A stretch of DNA of 64,000 nucleotides from Maritimibacter sp. (GCA_002701395.1 NZVC01000032.1:25947-89946); one strand, 5' to 3'. Positions 26,653-34,627 are shown, counted from the first letter of the stretch. Numbers and translations: made by a program. The notes: generated by a model from the sequence alone, not told the origin.

Positions 26653-27802
26653 GGGCGAGTTCGACCTGCACGACATCGGTGTTCCCCGCCGCGAAAGCGG
26701 CGGAGCAGATGCCAAGGTAATAGCGCCACGAACGCAGGAAGCGTTCATCGAACCCGAGCGCGCGGATGCGGTCGGCCTGCGCGTCGAGCCGGTCCTGCCA
26801 TTCGGCGCAGGTACGGGCATAGTCCTGCCCGAACGAGAACACGTCCTTCACCGCAAGCCCGGCGCGGCGTGCCTGTTCGGCGATGCGGTCGTCGGACAGC
26901 AGCATGCCACCCGGGAAGGTGTACTGACGGATGAAGTCGGACGTGCGCCGGTAGAGGTCGAAGCGGTGATCCGGCACCGTGATTGCCTGCACCACCGCGC
27001 GGCCCCCGTCCGACAAGCGGTTTTTCAGGGTCGCGAAATAGGTCGGCCAATAGGCCTCGCCCACTGCCTCGATCATCTCGATCGACACGATGTGGTCGTA
27101 GGTGCCCTCGCTTTTGCGGTAGTCCTGCAGCCGGATGTCGGCGCGCCCGTCCAGCCGCGCATCGGCATAGCCCTTCTGGGCGTGCGAGATTGTCAGCCCG
27201 GTCACATGACGGCCCTGATCGGCGGCGCGCTCGGCGAAGCCGCCCCAGCCGCAGCCGATTTCAAGGATGCGCTCGCCTTCGGGCAGGCGGTCGAGGATGC
27301 GGTCGTACTTGCGGTCCTGCGCGCGCGACAGGTCGCCGTCCTCTGCCGTGTAAAGCGCCGAGGAATAGGTCATGCCGGGGTCCAGCCAAAGCTGGTAGAA
27401 CTCGTTGCCGACGTCGTAATGGGCGCGGATGTTGCGCGATGCGCCGGTCGGCGAATTGCGGCGCAGGATGCGGTCGGCGATGCGGAACTTCAGCGTCTGC
27501 CAGAACCCGGCGTCAGTAAAGCTGTCGAACTCGTCGTAGTTTTCCAGCGCCAGACCGATCAGCGTCGCGATCGACGGGGTGTCCCACAGGCCGGCGACGT
27601 AAGCCTCGCCCAGTCCGACGTCGGCGCGCGCGGCGGCGGCGGTCACGACGGACCAGTCGTGGATTTCCATCACCGCTTCGGGGGCGCCGTCACCGAATGT
27701 CAGCCAGTCGCCCTCGGGCGTCCGAAGGCGCAGCGTGCCGTTCTTGATGCGCGCGCAGCTGTCTAGGAATTCGCGCCGGACGCGGTCGCTGAGAAACGGC
27801 AT
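26645..27802 (-). CDS. Cyclopropane-fatty-acyl-phospholipid synthase family methyltransferase
   Basis: 385 residues, the usual length. The SAM site is ILEIGCGWGGFAERAADQG (about 186-204), the YDHIVSIEMIEAVGEAYW block supplies active-site residues, and RSWRYYLGICSAAF near the C-terminus has the conserved Cys of the family. It methylates a double bond of a phospholipid acyl chain. In Rhodobacter, relatives under RpoE control belong to the furan-fatty-acid route (UfaM/UfaD/UfaO) and help the singlet-oxygen response. Whether this one makes cyclopropane or methyl-branched chains cannot be told. GGAGATCACC precedes the ATG. Confidence 0.9.
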   Translation of the reverse strand: MPFLSDRVRREFLDSCARIKNGTLRLRTPEGDWLTFGDGAPEAVMEIHDWSVVTAAAARADVGLGEAYVAGLWDTPSIATLIGLALENYDEFDSFTDAGFWQTLKFRIADRILRRNSPTGASRNIRAHYDVGNEFYQLWLDPGMTYSSALYTAEDGDLSRAQDRKYDRILDRLPEGERILEIGCGWGGFAERAADQGRHVTGLTISHAQKGYADARLDGRADIRLQDYRKSEGTYDHIVSIEMIEAVGEAYWPTYFATLKNRLSDGGRAVVQAITVPDHRFDLYRRTSDFIRQYTFPGGMLLSDDRIAEQARRAGLAVKDVFSFGQDYARTCAEWQDRLDAQADRIRALGFDERFLRSWRYYLGICSAAFAAGNTDVVQVELAHA

Positions 27803-27803
27803 T

Positions 27804-28574
27804 TCAGGTGATCTCCTTGGCGGGTGGTTCTGGTCTTGGACGGTAGCGCGCTCCCTTGAGTTTCAAGACGAGAGCCTGCCAGTAGATTAGGGAAATCGTC
27901 CGGATCGCGCCAAGAGGGCGGCGCAGGCTGGCGGCGACGATCCCGCGCGAGGTCAGCGGGCGGCGCGGACCCGTCAGCGTGGCGATCAGGCCCTCGTCCC
28001 CGTTGCGATGAACGATGCGGATCGCGATGCGGTCGGGGCGCATGTCGAAGGTGAACTCGTAATCGCCCGCCACGTCCTGAAACGGCGAGACATGCAGCGC
28101 CTTCTGCGCCGTGATGCGGTCGTGGCGCGTGATTGGGGCGAAGCCGGGCAGGTGGCACAGGTAGCTGTGGCGGTCGTGGAACGGCGTCGACACCTCGGCG
28201 ATCACGGCGCACAGGCTGTCGCCCTCGAACGCAAGCCAGAAGCTGACCGGGTTGAAGGAATAGCCAAGAAATGACGGCTGCGTCAGCAGCAGAAGCTGCC
28301 GGTCGCCCAAGGGGCCCGGTGCGTCAAGGTCGAACCCATGTGCCGCAAGCGCCTCGCGCGCCCAGTCGGCGCCGCGTCCGTCCCCCAGCGGGCCGCCGTG
28401 GTCGCGGTCGCGCACGGCAGCCACGTTGCGCCGGTTGCGCGAGAACAGCCACGGCCCGCCCCGATAGGTTGGGTCGATCAGCACATAGTCCACGCCGTAG
28501 CGGAACCTGTTGCCGATCGACCCGCGCCGGATGTGAGTGGTGGCGCAAGGAATATGTTCGGGGGCGTGGGTCAC
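27804..28574 (-). CDS. DUF1365 family protein
   Basis: 256 residues. Segments such as RFRYGVDYVLIDPTYRGG, FLGYSFNPVSFW and HNRPNE-like CHLPGFAPI regions are typical of DUF1365. The family regularly sits between an FAD amine-oxidase-like gene and a CFA synthase. The start is a GTG whose bases overlap the upstream stop (GTGA). No reaction is proven; a part in fatty-acid modification is inferred from the fixed neighbourhood. Confidence 0.82.
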   Translation of the reverse strand: MTHAPEHIPCATTHIRRGSIGNRFRYGVDYVLIDPTYRGGPWLFSRNRRNVAAVRDRDHGGPLGDGRGADWAREALAAHGFDLDAPGPLGDRQLLLLTQPSFLGYSFNPVSFWLAFEGDSLCAVIAEVSTPFHDRHSYLCHLPGFAPITRHDRITAQKALHVSPFQDVAGDYEFTFDMRPDRIAIRIVHRNGDEGLIATLTGPRRPLTSRGIVAASLRRPLGAIRTISLIYWQALVLKLKGARYRPRPEPPAKEIT

Positions 28575-29860
28575 GCCGCCTGCGTCTGCGGTGTGGCGGC
28601 CTGCATCGCGCGGACGATACGGACCGCACTGGCGAACCCGTCCTCGTGAAACCCATGCCGGGTCCACGCCCCGGCGAACCAGGTGCGATGGGTGCCCTGC
28701 AAACCGTGCAGTCTTTGCTGCGCGGCAAGAGCGGCCTCGTCGAACACCGGATGGCGGAAGGTCGTCTCGTCGTAGGTCAGCGCCTCGTTCACCGGGGTGG
28801 ACGGGTTGAGCGTGACGAACAGCGGGTCGCTTTCGGGAATGTTCTGCAGCCGGTTCATCCAGTAGGTCACGCCGATCGCGGTTTCGGGGCGGCTTGTGTC
28901 GGCCTTGTAGACCCAGCTGGACCACGCCTGACGGCGTCGCGGCATCTGGCGGGTGTCGCGGTGCAGCACCATGCGGTTGTCCTGGAACCGGATGGCCCCA
29001 AGCGTCGCGCTTTCGTCGGCAGAGGGGCGCGCCAGCAGGCGCAGCGCGACGTCGGAGTGACACGCGAAGATCACGTCGTCGTAGCGTTCGGACCCGCTTG
29101 CGGTGCGGATGGTGACACCGGCGGCGTCACGCTCGACCGCCTGCACAGGCGTCCCGGTCCGCATCGCAACACCGTGGCCGCGCAGGTGGTGTTCCAGTCG
29201 GGTGACGTATTCGCGGCTGCCGCCGTCGACCGTCCACCATTGGTGCTGGCCCCCGGCCGACAGCAGGGCGTGATTGCGGAAAAATTGCACCAGCGCGCGG
29301 GCGGGGAAGTCGCGGATCTTTTCGGTGGGGGTCGACCAGATCGCGCCGCACAGCGGGGTCAGGTAGTAATCCTGAAACCATGCGCCAAGGTTCAATTCGT
29401 CCATGAGGTCGCCGATGGTCCCGGTGCCGGCATAGCTTTCGGCCCGCGCGTTGAACCGCAGGATGTCGCGCACCATGCGGGCGAAGCCGGGGCGCAGGGC
29501 GTTGCGGGGCTGGGCCAGCATCGCGCGCAGGCTGCGCAGGGCGTACTCGATCCGGCCATCGTCGATCGTCGCGCCGAAGCTCATGTCGCTTTTCGCCACG
29601 GGCACGTCGAGATCTTGGAACATCCGGGTCAGGTGCGGATAGGTCGCGTAGTTGAAGACGATAAAGCCGGTGTCGACGGGCTGATCGCCGCGCAGGCCCG
29701 CGTTGACGGTGCGGGCGTGACCGCCCAGCCGGGGGGCGGCTTCGTACACGGTGACGGGCCGGCCCGGGGCCAGCAGATAGGCGGCGGCAAGGCCGGAGAT
29801 GCCACCGCCGATGATGGCGACGCGGCCCTGCGGCGAGGTCTGGACGAGATCGAGCGACAT
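28571..29860 (-). CDS. FAD-dependent oxidoreductase (amine-oxidase fold, lipid-modification type)
   Basis: 429 residues. The dinucleotide-binding motif VAIIGGGISGLAAAYLL (about 14-30) is followed by GGHARTVN and DTGFIVFN, as in FAD desaturases/isomerases such as phytoene desaturase. It is the first gene of the operon transcribed away from rpoE. The R. sphaeroides counterpart next to rpoE is RpoE-controlled and tied to furan-fatty-acid formation (desaturation step proposed). The exact step for this protein is an inference. Confidence 0.82.
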   Translation of the reverse strand: MSLDLVQTSPQGRVAIIGGGISGLAAAYLLAPGRPVTVYEAAPRLGGHARTVNAGLRGDQPVDTGFIVFNYATYPHLTRMFQDLDVPVAKSDMSFGATIDDGRIEYALRSLRAMLAQPRNALRPGFARMVRDILRFNARAESYAGTGTIGDLMDELNLGAWFQDYYLTPLCGAIWSTPTEKIRDFPARALVQFFRNHALLSAGGQHQWWTVDGGSREYVTRLEHHLRGHGVAMRTGTPVQAVERDAAGVTIRTASGSERYDDVIFACHSDVALRLLARPSADESATLGAIRFQDNRMVLHRDTRQMPRRRQAWSSWVYKADTSRPETAIGVTYWMNRLQNIPESDPLFVTLNPSTPVNEALTYDETTFRHPVFDEAALAAQQRLHGLQGTHRTWFAGAWTRHGFHEDGFASAVRIVRAMQAATPQTQAA

Positions 29861-29885
29861 GAGTTCCCCTCGGGGTGATTTAACC

Positions 29886-29914
29886 GGTTACGCGAGCCGC
29901 AAGATTGCGGATCA
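29886..29914 (-). promoter_or_regulatory. RpoE (ECF11-type) promoter for the FAD/DUF1365/CFA/SDR operon
   Basis: Minus strand: TGATCC (29914-29909), exactly 18 bp, then TAACC (29890-29886). The R. sphaeroides RpoE consensus is TGATCC-N18-TAAGA. It is 26 bp before the FAD gene start. Confidence 0.72.
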
Positions 29915-29919
29915 TTTTT

Positions 29920-29948
29920 TGATCCGATGCTGCAAGTGGTCCGTAAGA
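29920..29948 (+). promoter_or_regulatory. RpoE (ECF11-type) autoregulated promoter of rpoE-chrR
   Basis: Perfect match to the RpoE consensus: TGATCC (29920-29925), 18 bp, TAAGA (29944-29948). It lies back to back with the minus-strand promoter; the two -35 boxes are separated only by TTTTT. The transcript should start near 29955. Confidence 0.85.
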
Positions 29949-30040
29949 GCGGTATGCTTATCGGAAACGTGGAACCTGCCGACCTCGAACCGCCTGATCT
30001 TTCAGGTCTTCTGTCGGCGCAGACGGGGACCCGAAAGACG

Positions 30041-30604
30041 GTGCTTAGTAAGCGGGCCGAGTATTCGGACCAGACGTTATGGATGCTGGCGGTGCGCGAC
30101 ACGCGCGACCGGGTGGCGTTCGGTCGCCTGTTCGACCATTTCGCACCTCGCCTGAAGGCGGTGGTGCTGCGGTCGGGCAGCGCGGAAGGGCAGGCCGAGG
30201 AAATCGTGCAGGAGGTCATGCTGACCGTCTGGCGCAAGGCCGCTCAATTCGATCCGGAACGGGCGCAGGTCTCGTCCTGGATCTATCAGATCGCGCGGAA
30301 CCGTCAGATCGACGTTGTCCGCAAGGAAAACCGGCCCGTGCCGGAGGAACTGGGATACGAGGCCGAGGCCGAACCGGATGCAAGCCGGGTCATCGCCGTC
30401 GAAGAGGAATCGGGCAAGCTGCGTGCGGCACTGGGGGCGCTGACCCCCGAGCAACGCAGCGTGATCGAGAAAGCCTATTTCGGCGAGATGACCCATCAGG
30501 ACATCCGCGACGATACCGGGTTGCCGCTAGGCACCATAAAGTCGCGGATCCGGCTTGGGCTGGAACGGCTTCGCCATGAACTGAAAGGACTGCGAGACGA
30601 ATGA
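30041..30604 (+). CDS. rpoE: ECF sigma factor RpoE (singlet-oxygen response)
   Basis: About 187 residues from a GTG at 30041. Region 2 contains FDHFAPRLKAVVLRSG and SWIYQIARNRQIDVVRKE; region 4 contains TGLPLGTIKSRIRLGLERLRHEL. The frame is open further up (ATG at 29954 and 29927), but 29927 lies inside the promoter and 29954 would give a leaderless message, so a start inside the transcript fits family length better. It drives genes against 1O2 and is held by ChrR, whose gene overlaps the stop by 4 bp. Confidence 0.9.
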   Translation: MLSKRAEYSDQTLWMLAVRDTRDRVAFGRLFDHFAPRLKAVVLRSGSAEGQAEEIVQEVMLTVWRKAAQFDPERAQVSSWIYQIARNRQIDVVRKENRPVPEELGYEAEAEPDASRVIAVEEESGKLRAALGALTPEQRSVIEKAYFGEMTHQDIRDDTGLPLGTIKSRIRLGLERLRHELKGLRDE

Positions 30605-31236
30605 CGCAGATTGTGCATCACGTACCGGAACGGTTGCTGGTGGCCTATGCCGCCGGCACGTTGCCGCAGGCGTTTTCGCTTGTGGTCGCGGCGCATGTTT
30701 CGATGTGCGACCAGTGCCGCGCCGCTTTGGAAGCCCACCATGCGGTGGGTGGGGCGCTGCTGGAAGACGAGCCGAAAAGCGACGTGTCGGGACAGTTGAA
30801 GGCGGACCTGATGTCCCGGCTGGACGACGCCGTGCCGGACGAACCCGTCTATCGCCGTCAAGGGCCGTTCCCGGCCCCGGTGGTTGCGGCCATGCAGGGC
30901 CGCGGCCCGCGCTGGACCAAGCTGGGCGGCGGCGTGAAGCAAAGCATCCTGTCGGCGGATGCCACCGGATCGGTACGGCTTTTGTCGATCCCCGGCGGGC
31001 AGGCCGTCCCAGACCATACGCATGGCGGGCTGGAACTGACGCTGGTGTTGCAGGGTGCTTTCGCGGACGAGACCGGGCGCTTTGGCGCCGGCGATCTGGA
31101 AGTCGCGAACGACGATCTGGAACACAAGCCCATCGCCGAGGCGGGGCCGGACTGCATCTGCCTTGCCGCGACCGATGCGCCGCTGCGGTTCCGTGCGCTG
31201 GTGCCCCGGCTGTTGCAGCCGTTGTTCCGCATCTGA
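30601..31236 (+). CDS. chrR: Zinc-dependent anti-sigma factor ChrR
   Basis: 211 residues. The N-terminal anti-sigma domain has the zinc set His7, His32, Cys36, Cys39 (HVSMCDQC), one residue shifted from the known R. sphaeroides ChrR ligands. The C-terminal cupin has DHTHGGLE (His139, His141, Glu145), His175 and the pair Cys185/Cys187, all needed for the singlet-oxygen response in the model protein. It binds and silences RpoE until singlet oxygen triggers its breakdown. Nothing essential appears missing. Confidence 0.94.
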   Translation: MTQIVHHVPERLLVAYAAGTLPQAFSLVVAAHVSMCDQCRAALEAHHAVGGALLEDEPKSDVSGQLKADLMSRLDDAVPDEPVYRRQGPFPAPVVAAMQGRGPRWTKLGGGVKQSILSADATGSVRLLSIPGGQAVPDHTHGGLELTLVLQGAFADETGRFGAGDLEVANDDLEHKPIAEAGPDCICLAATDAPLRFRALVPRLLQPLFRI

Positions 31237-31247
31237 CGGAGCCGCAC

Positions 31248-31288
31248 GCAGCACGATCTTCCAGAAGGTCGTGCTGCGCAGGGTTTTT
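31248..31288 (+). terminator. Terminator of rpoE-chrR
   Basis: Arms GCAGCACGATCTTC (31248-31261) and GAAGGTCGTGCTGC (31264-31277) pair over 14 bases with one G-U, followed by a TTTTT run at 31284-31288. The phnM gene converges from the other side. Confidence 0.8.
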
Positions 31289-31300
31289 GGGAAGGTCTTG

Positions 31301-32494
31301 CTACGCCACCCGCTGACCGCGCGACCAGCTGCCCCGGATCACCGGGAAATTGTCCGTCGGGCGCACGCGCACCACGTCGGCGCGGCGGCCTTCGGCAAGT
31401 TCGCCGCGATCCGTCAGCCCGGTTGCGGCGGCGGGCGCGGCGGTGACCGTCCGGATCGCACGCGGCAGGTCGTCCCAGAACGCGCCCAGCCGGAACGCCG
31501 ACAACATCAGCGCCGCCGGAACGTAGTCTGACGACACCACGTCCAGCAGATCCAACCCCGCCAGTTCCAGTGCCGAGACGTTGCCCGAGTGCGATCCGCC
31601 CCGGATGATGTTCGGCGCGCCCATCATGATCGCGATGCCCTGTTCGCGGCAGGCGCGGGCGGCCTCGACGGTGGTCGGGAATTCGGCCAGCCGAATGCCG
31701 TGCGCGGCCGAGGTCGCGACGTGGTCCGCCGTGGTGTCATCGTGGCTGGCCAGCACGGCGCCGTACCGGGCGGCCTCGCGCACGGCCAGCGCCTCGTGCC
31801 GGTCGCCATAGGCGTCGCGCAGCGACTTGAGGTGGGTGAAGTGCTCTTCGACCTCGGCCTCTGTCATGTGTTTCTTGCCCATCAGGTAGTGGCGCAGCTT
31901 CGACACGTCGCGGAACTGGCGCTGGCCGGGGGTGTGGTCCATCAGGCTGACGATGCCGACACGGTCGCGGGGGCCGAATTCTTCCATCTCCTCGGCCAGC
32001 GTGGCCGAACAGATCTCGGCCCGCAGGTGCAGGAAGTGGCTGATCTTGGTCAGGCCCGCGTCGCGCAGGCGCAGGATCTCGGACGCCGTCGACCGGGCGT
32101 ATTTGTCGTACCGCCCCTTGCCCTCGGTGATCGACCCCACGCGCAGCGCGTCGAACACGGTGGTGATGCCGGTCGCCGCAAGCTCGCCGTCATGGGCAAG
32201 GATCGCGGGCGCCAGCGGCCAGTCGACGCCGGGCCGGGGCTGAATGTGGCGTTCAAGGTTGTCGGTATGCAGCTCGACAAGGCCGGGGACGATGTAATCG
32301 CTGTCGCAGTCGATGGCGCCCGTCGGCACGTCCGGGGTTTCTTCGACCGACACGATGGTGTCGCCGTCGAAGGTGAGGCGTCCGTGCGCCACGCGGTCGG
32401 ACAGCACGATGCGGGCGTTGGCGAGGCAGGTTTCCTGTGACACAGGGGTGTCATCTGTTTCTGCGATCCGGGACGGCGGGAAAGGGGAATTCAT
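31301..32494 (-). CDS. phnM: Alpha-D-ribose 1-methylphosphonate 5-triphosphate diphosphatase
   Basis: Up to 397 residues, amidohydrolase family. DYIVPGLVELHTDNLERHIQPRPGVDW (about 46-72) holds the first metal-site His, and further His/Asp ligands lie in LASHDDTTADHV and SGNVSALE. It removes diphosphate from the ribosyl-methylphosphonate triphosphate made by PhnGHIL, giving the PhnJ substrate. The frame allows an ATG at 32494 whose CATG is shared with the divergent DUF1045 start; homologues start near LANARIVL, so a GTG at 32443 (380 residues) is quite possible. Confidence 0.9.
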   Translation of the reverse strand: MNSPFPPSRIAETDDTPVSQETCLANARIVLSDRVAHGRLTFDGDTIVSVEETPDVPTGAIDCDSDYIVPGLVELHTDNLERHIQPRPGVDWPLAPAILAHDGELAATGITTVFDALRVGSITEGKGRYDKYARSTASEILRLRDAGLTKISHFLHLRAEICSATLAEEMEEFGPRDRVGIVSLMDHTPGQRQFRDVSKLRHYLMGKKHMTEAEVEEHFTHLKSLRDAYGDRHEALAVREAARYGAVLASHDDTTADHVATSAAHGIRLAEFPTTVEAARACREQGIAIMMGAPNIIRGGSHSGNVSALELAGLDLLDVVSSDYVPAALMLSAFRLGAFWDDLPRAIRTVTAAPAAATGLTDRGELAEGRRADVVRVRPTDNFPVIRGSWSRGQRVA

Positions 32495-33167
32495 GTCAGA
32501 CTACACCCGATATGCGATCTATTATCTGCCGCCCGAAGGCCCGCTTCAACGGTTCGGGGCGGAATGGCTTGGCTGGGACGTGGGGCGCGGCGCAGCGGTG
32601 CCGCAGCCCGATGTGACGGGGATCGCCGAGATCACGGCGACGCCCCGCAAGTACGGTTTCCACGGCACGCTGAAGCCGCCGTTCCGGCTGGCCGAGGGGT
32701 GCGGCGGCGATGACCTGCACGCGGCCGTCGCGGCGATGGTCGCCGACCAGCCGCCCGTGTGGCTGGATGCGCTGGTGCCCAGCGCGCTGGGCCATTTCCT
32801 TGCGTTGAAGCCCAAGGGCGAGACTGCCGCGCTGGCCGCGATGGCGGGGCGCTGCGTGGCCGAACTTGACGCCTTCCGCGCGCCCGCGCCCGAGGCCGAA
32901 CTGGCGCGGCGGCGCAAGGCGGGTCTGAGCGCGCGACAGGAAGAGATGCTGCTGCGCTGGGGCTATCCCTACGTATTCGACGATTTCCGCTTTCACATGA
33001 CCCTCAGCGGCCGGTTGCCGCCGGACGAACTGACCCGCGTGCTGGCCGAGGTCGAGGCGCGTCTGCCCGCGCTTCCCGAACCCTACGTGATCGATCAGGT
33101 GGCGCTGGCGGGCGAGCGTTCCGACGGGATGTTCGAGCTGATCCATCGCTACACCTTCACGGGGTAA
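32493..33167 (+). CDS. DUF1045 phosphonate-metabolism protein, 2H phosphoesterase
   Basis: 224 residues with two H-x-T motifs, YGFHGTLKPPF (about 53-63) and FRFHMTLSGRL (about 168-178), the active-site signature of 2H cyclic phosphodiesterases. The family is known only from C-P lyase loci. PhnP, which opens the cyclic ribose phosphate formed by PhnJ, is not seen in the window, so this protein may do that job (inference). It runs opposite to the phn genes: its 3' end overlaps phnN by 19 bp and its 5' end meets phnM. GGGGAA precedes the ATG. Confidence 0.88.
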   Translation: MSDYTRYAIYYLPPEGPLQRFGAEWLGWDVGRGAAVPQPDVTGIAEITATPRKYGFHGTLKPPFRLAEGCGGDDLHAAVAAMVADQPPVWLDALVPSALGHFLALKPKGETAALAAMAGRCVAELDAFRAPAPEAELARRRKAGLSARQEEMLLRWGYPYVFDDFRFHMTLSGRLPPDELTRVLAEVEARLPALPEPYVIDQVALAGERSDGMFELIHRYTFTG

Positions 33168-33691
33168 AGGGCGTCCAGCGCGGCCGCGACCGTTTCGTCC
33201 AGTGACCCGTCGTTCGAGATCTCGATGACGGGCACGCCCTCGGGGATGCCAAGGGCCGAACGTTCCAGCCGCTTCGCGATGCTGTCCGGCGTTTCGCGGC
33301 CACGGCCCTGAAGGCGGCGGGCCAGCGTTTCGGGCGTGGCGGTCAGCGACAGGATCGCCGAGTTCGCGAAGGCGCGCTTCATCTCGGGCAAAACCGACCG
33401 AGACAGGTTCACCAGCAGGTCGGTGCCACCGGCCAGCTGGTCGCGCACGGTGGCGGGGATGCCGTACAGCAAGCCATGCGCGGCCCAGTGCAGGCAAAAG
33501 GCATCGGCGGCCAGCAGTTCGGCAAAGCGGTCCTCGGTGACGGGGGTATAATCCTCGCCGCCCAGACCGGGCGCGCGGGTGATTACCCGGCGCACCAGTT
33601 CGACGGACGGGCGGCGCTCCGCCAGCGCGGTCATCACGCTGTCCTTGCCGACGCCCGAAGGGCCGACAACGGCGATCAGGCGCCCGGTCAT
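33149..33691 (-). CDS. phnN: Ribose 1,5-bisphosphate phosphokinase
   Basis: 180 residues with P-loop VGPSGVGKDS (about 9-18), guanylate-kinase-like fold and the RxxGxGRETPDSI lid region. It phosphorylates ribose 1,5-bisphosphate to PRPP, closing the C-P lyase pathway. The start overlaps the phnL stop by 4 bp (ATGA). The 3' end overlaps the DUF1045 gene on the other strand. Confidence 0.93.
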   Translation of the reverse strand: MTGRLIAVVGPSGVGKDSVMTALAERRPSVELVRRVITRAPGLGGEDYTPVTEDRFAELLAADAFCLHWAAHGLLYGIPATVRDQLAGGTDLLVNLSRSVLPEMKRAFANSAILSLTATPETLARRLQGRGRETPDSIAKRLERSALGIPEGVPVIEISNDGSLDETVAAALDALYPVKV

Positions 33692-34371
33692 GCCGCCCGC
33701 GCCGGGGTGAAGGCCGACACGTCGATCTGCCGGTCGCAGACCCGGTCGCGCGCGTCCGCGTCGTGGAAGATCCCCACGATCGCCGCGCCGCGCGCTTTGG
33801 CCTCTTCGATCAGCGTCAGCACCGTCTCGCGGTTGATCGCGTCAAGGCTTGCGGTCGGTTCGTCCAGCAACATCGCCGGGAAAGGATAAGCGAAGCCGCG
33901 CGCGATGTTCACGCGTTGCTGCTCGCCGCCCGAGAAGGTGGTGGGCGACAGGCTCCACAGGGTGCGCGGGATGTTCAGCCGGGTCAGTAGGGTTTCGGCC
34001 CGTTCGCGGGCGACGTCGGCCCCGCTGCCGGTCGCCAGCAGCGGCTCCATTACAACGTCCAGCGTCGGTACCCGGGGCACGACCCGCAGGAACTGCGAGA
34101 CATAGCCAAGGACGGTGCGTCGCAGTTCGAGGATCTCGCGCGGTTCGGCTGTCGCGACGTCGGTGTCGCCGACCCGGATCGAGCCTGAGGCGGCAAGGTA
34201 GTTGCCGTAGATCATGCGCATCAGCGTGGATTTGCCCGCCCCCGATGCGCCGGTCAGCGCGACGCATTCGCCGGGCGCGACGGACAGGGTCGCCCCCTCC
34301 ATCACCGGAATGGCGGCGCCGCCCTGATTGTGCAGGCGAAAGGTCTTCGTCACATCGCGGATCTCGATCAT
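33688..34371 (-). CDS. phnL: C-P lyase complex ABC-type protein PhnL
   Basis: 227 residues with Walker A GASGAGKST (about 42-50), signature FSGGEQQRVNIARG and Walker B MLLDEPTASLD. PhnL works with PhnGHI in making the ribosyl-methylphosphonate triphosphate and is not part of an importer. The ATG at 34371 overlaps the stop of the small upstream ORF; an in-frame ATG at 34386 is the alternative. Confidence 0.92.
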   Translation of the reverse strand: MIEIRDVTKTFRLHNQGGAAIPVMEGATLSVAPGECVALTGASGAGKSTLMRMIYGNYLAASGSIRVGDTDVATAEPREILELRRTVLGYVSQFLRVVPRVPTLDVVMEPLLATGSGADVARERAETLLTRLNIPRTLWSLSPTTFSGGEQQRVNIARGFAYPFPAMLLDEPTASLDAINRETVLTLIEEAKARGAAIVGIFHDADARDRVCDRQIDVSAFTPARAA

Positions 34372-34625
34372 AGCCAAGTCTTCCATTCAAGCAGCAGGGA
34401 GGCGCCAAGCGTGGGCGGGAACACACCGCGCAGCGTCGCCGAGGCGCCATCGGTCGGGTGGGGTTGCGGTTTGGTGGGCGCGAGCAGCGTCACGACGGCA
34501 CGACAGAGGCTTATGCCGCTGGTTTGCCGCGAACCGATCCGGCCACCGCGATCCTCGGCCACCGACGCGCGGGGCGTGGCGAACGGGGCAAAGCCCTGCC
34601 CCGACCGTTCGTATGCAATACGCAT
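34368..34625 (-). CDS. Uncharacterised 85-residue ORF between phnK and phnL
   Basis: It starts 2 bp after the phnK stop (ATG at 34625; an overlapping TTG at 34631 is also in frame) and its TGA overlaps the phnL ATG. This fits the packing of every neighbour and suggests it is translated. It is rich in Arg, Pro, Ser and Thr with a hydrophobic end (LGASLLLEWKTWL) and no signal peptide or known motif. I do not recognise a family. It could be a coupling leader or a degenerate remnant. Base composition is slightly less GC-biased than its neighbours. Confidence 0.5.
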   Translation of the reverse strand: MRIAYERSGQGFAPFATPRASVAEDRGGRIGSRQTSGISLCRAVVTLLAPTKPQPHPTDGASATLRGVFPPTLGASLLLEWKTWL

Positions 34626-34627
34626 GG

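Noticed and set aside
29927-30040. Upstream starts of rpoE (29927 and 29954)
   Set aside because: 29927 lies inside the RpoE promoter and 29954 at the expected transcript start; the added residues do not look like an ECF sigma factor.
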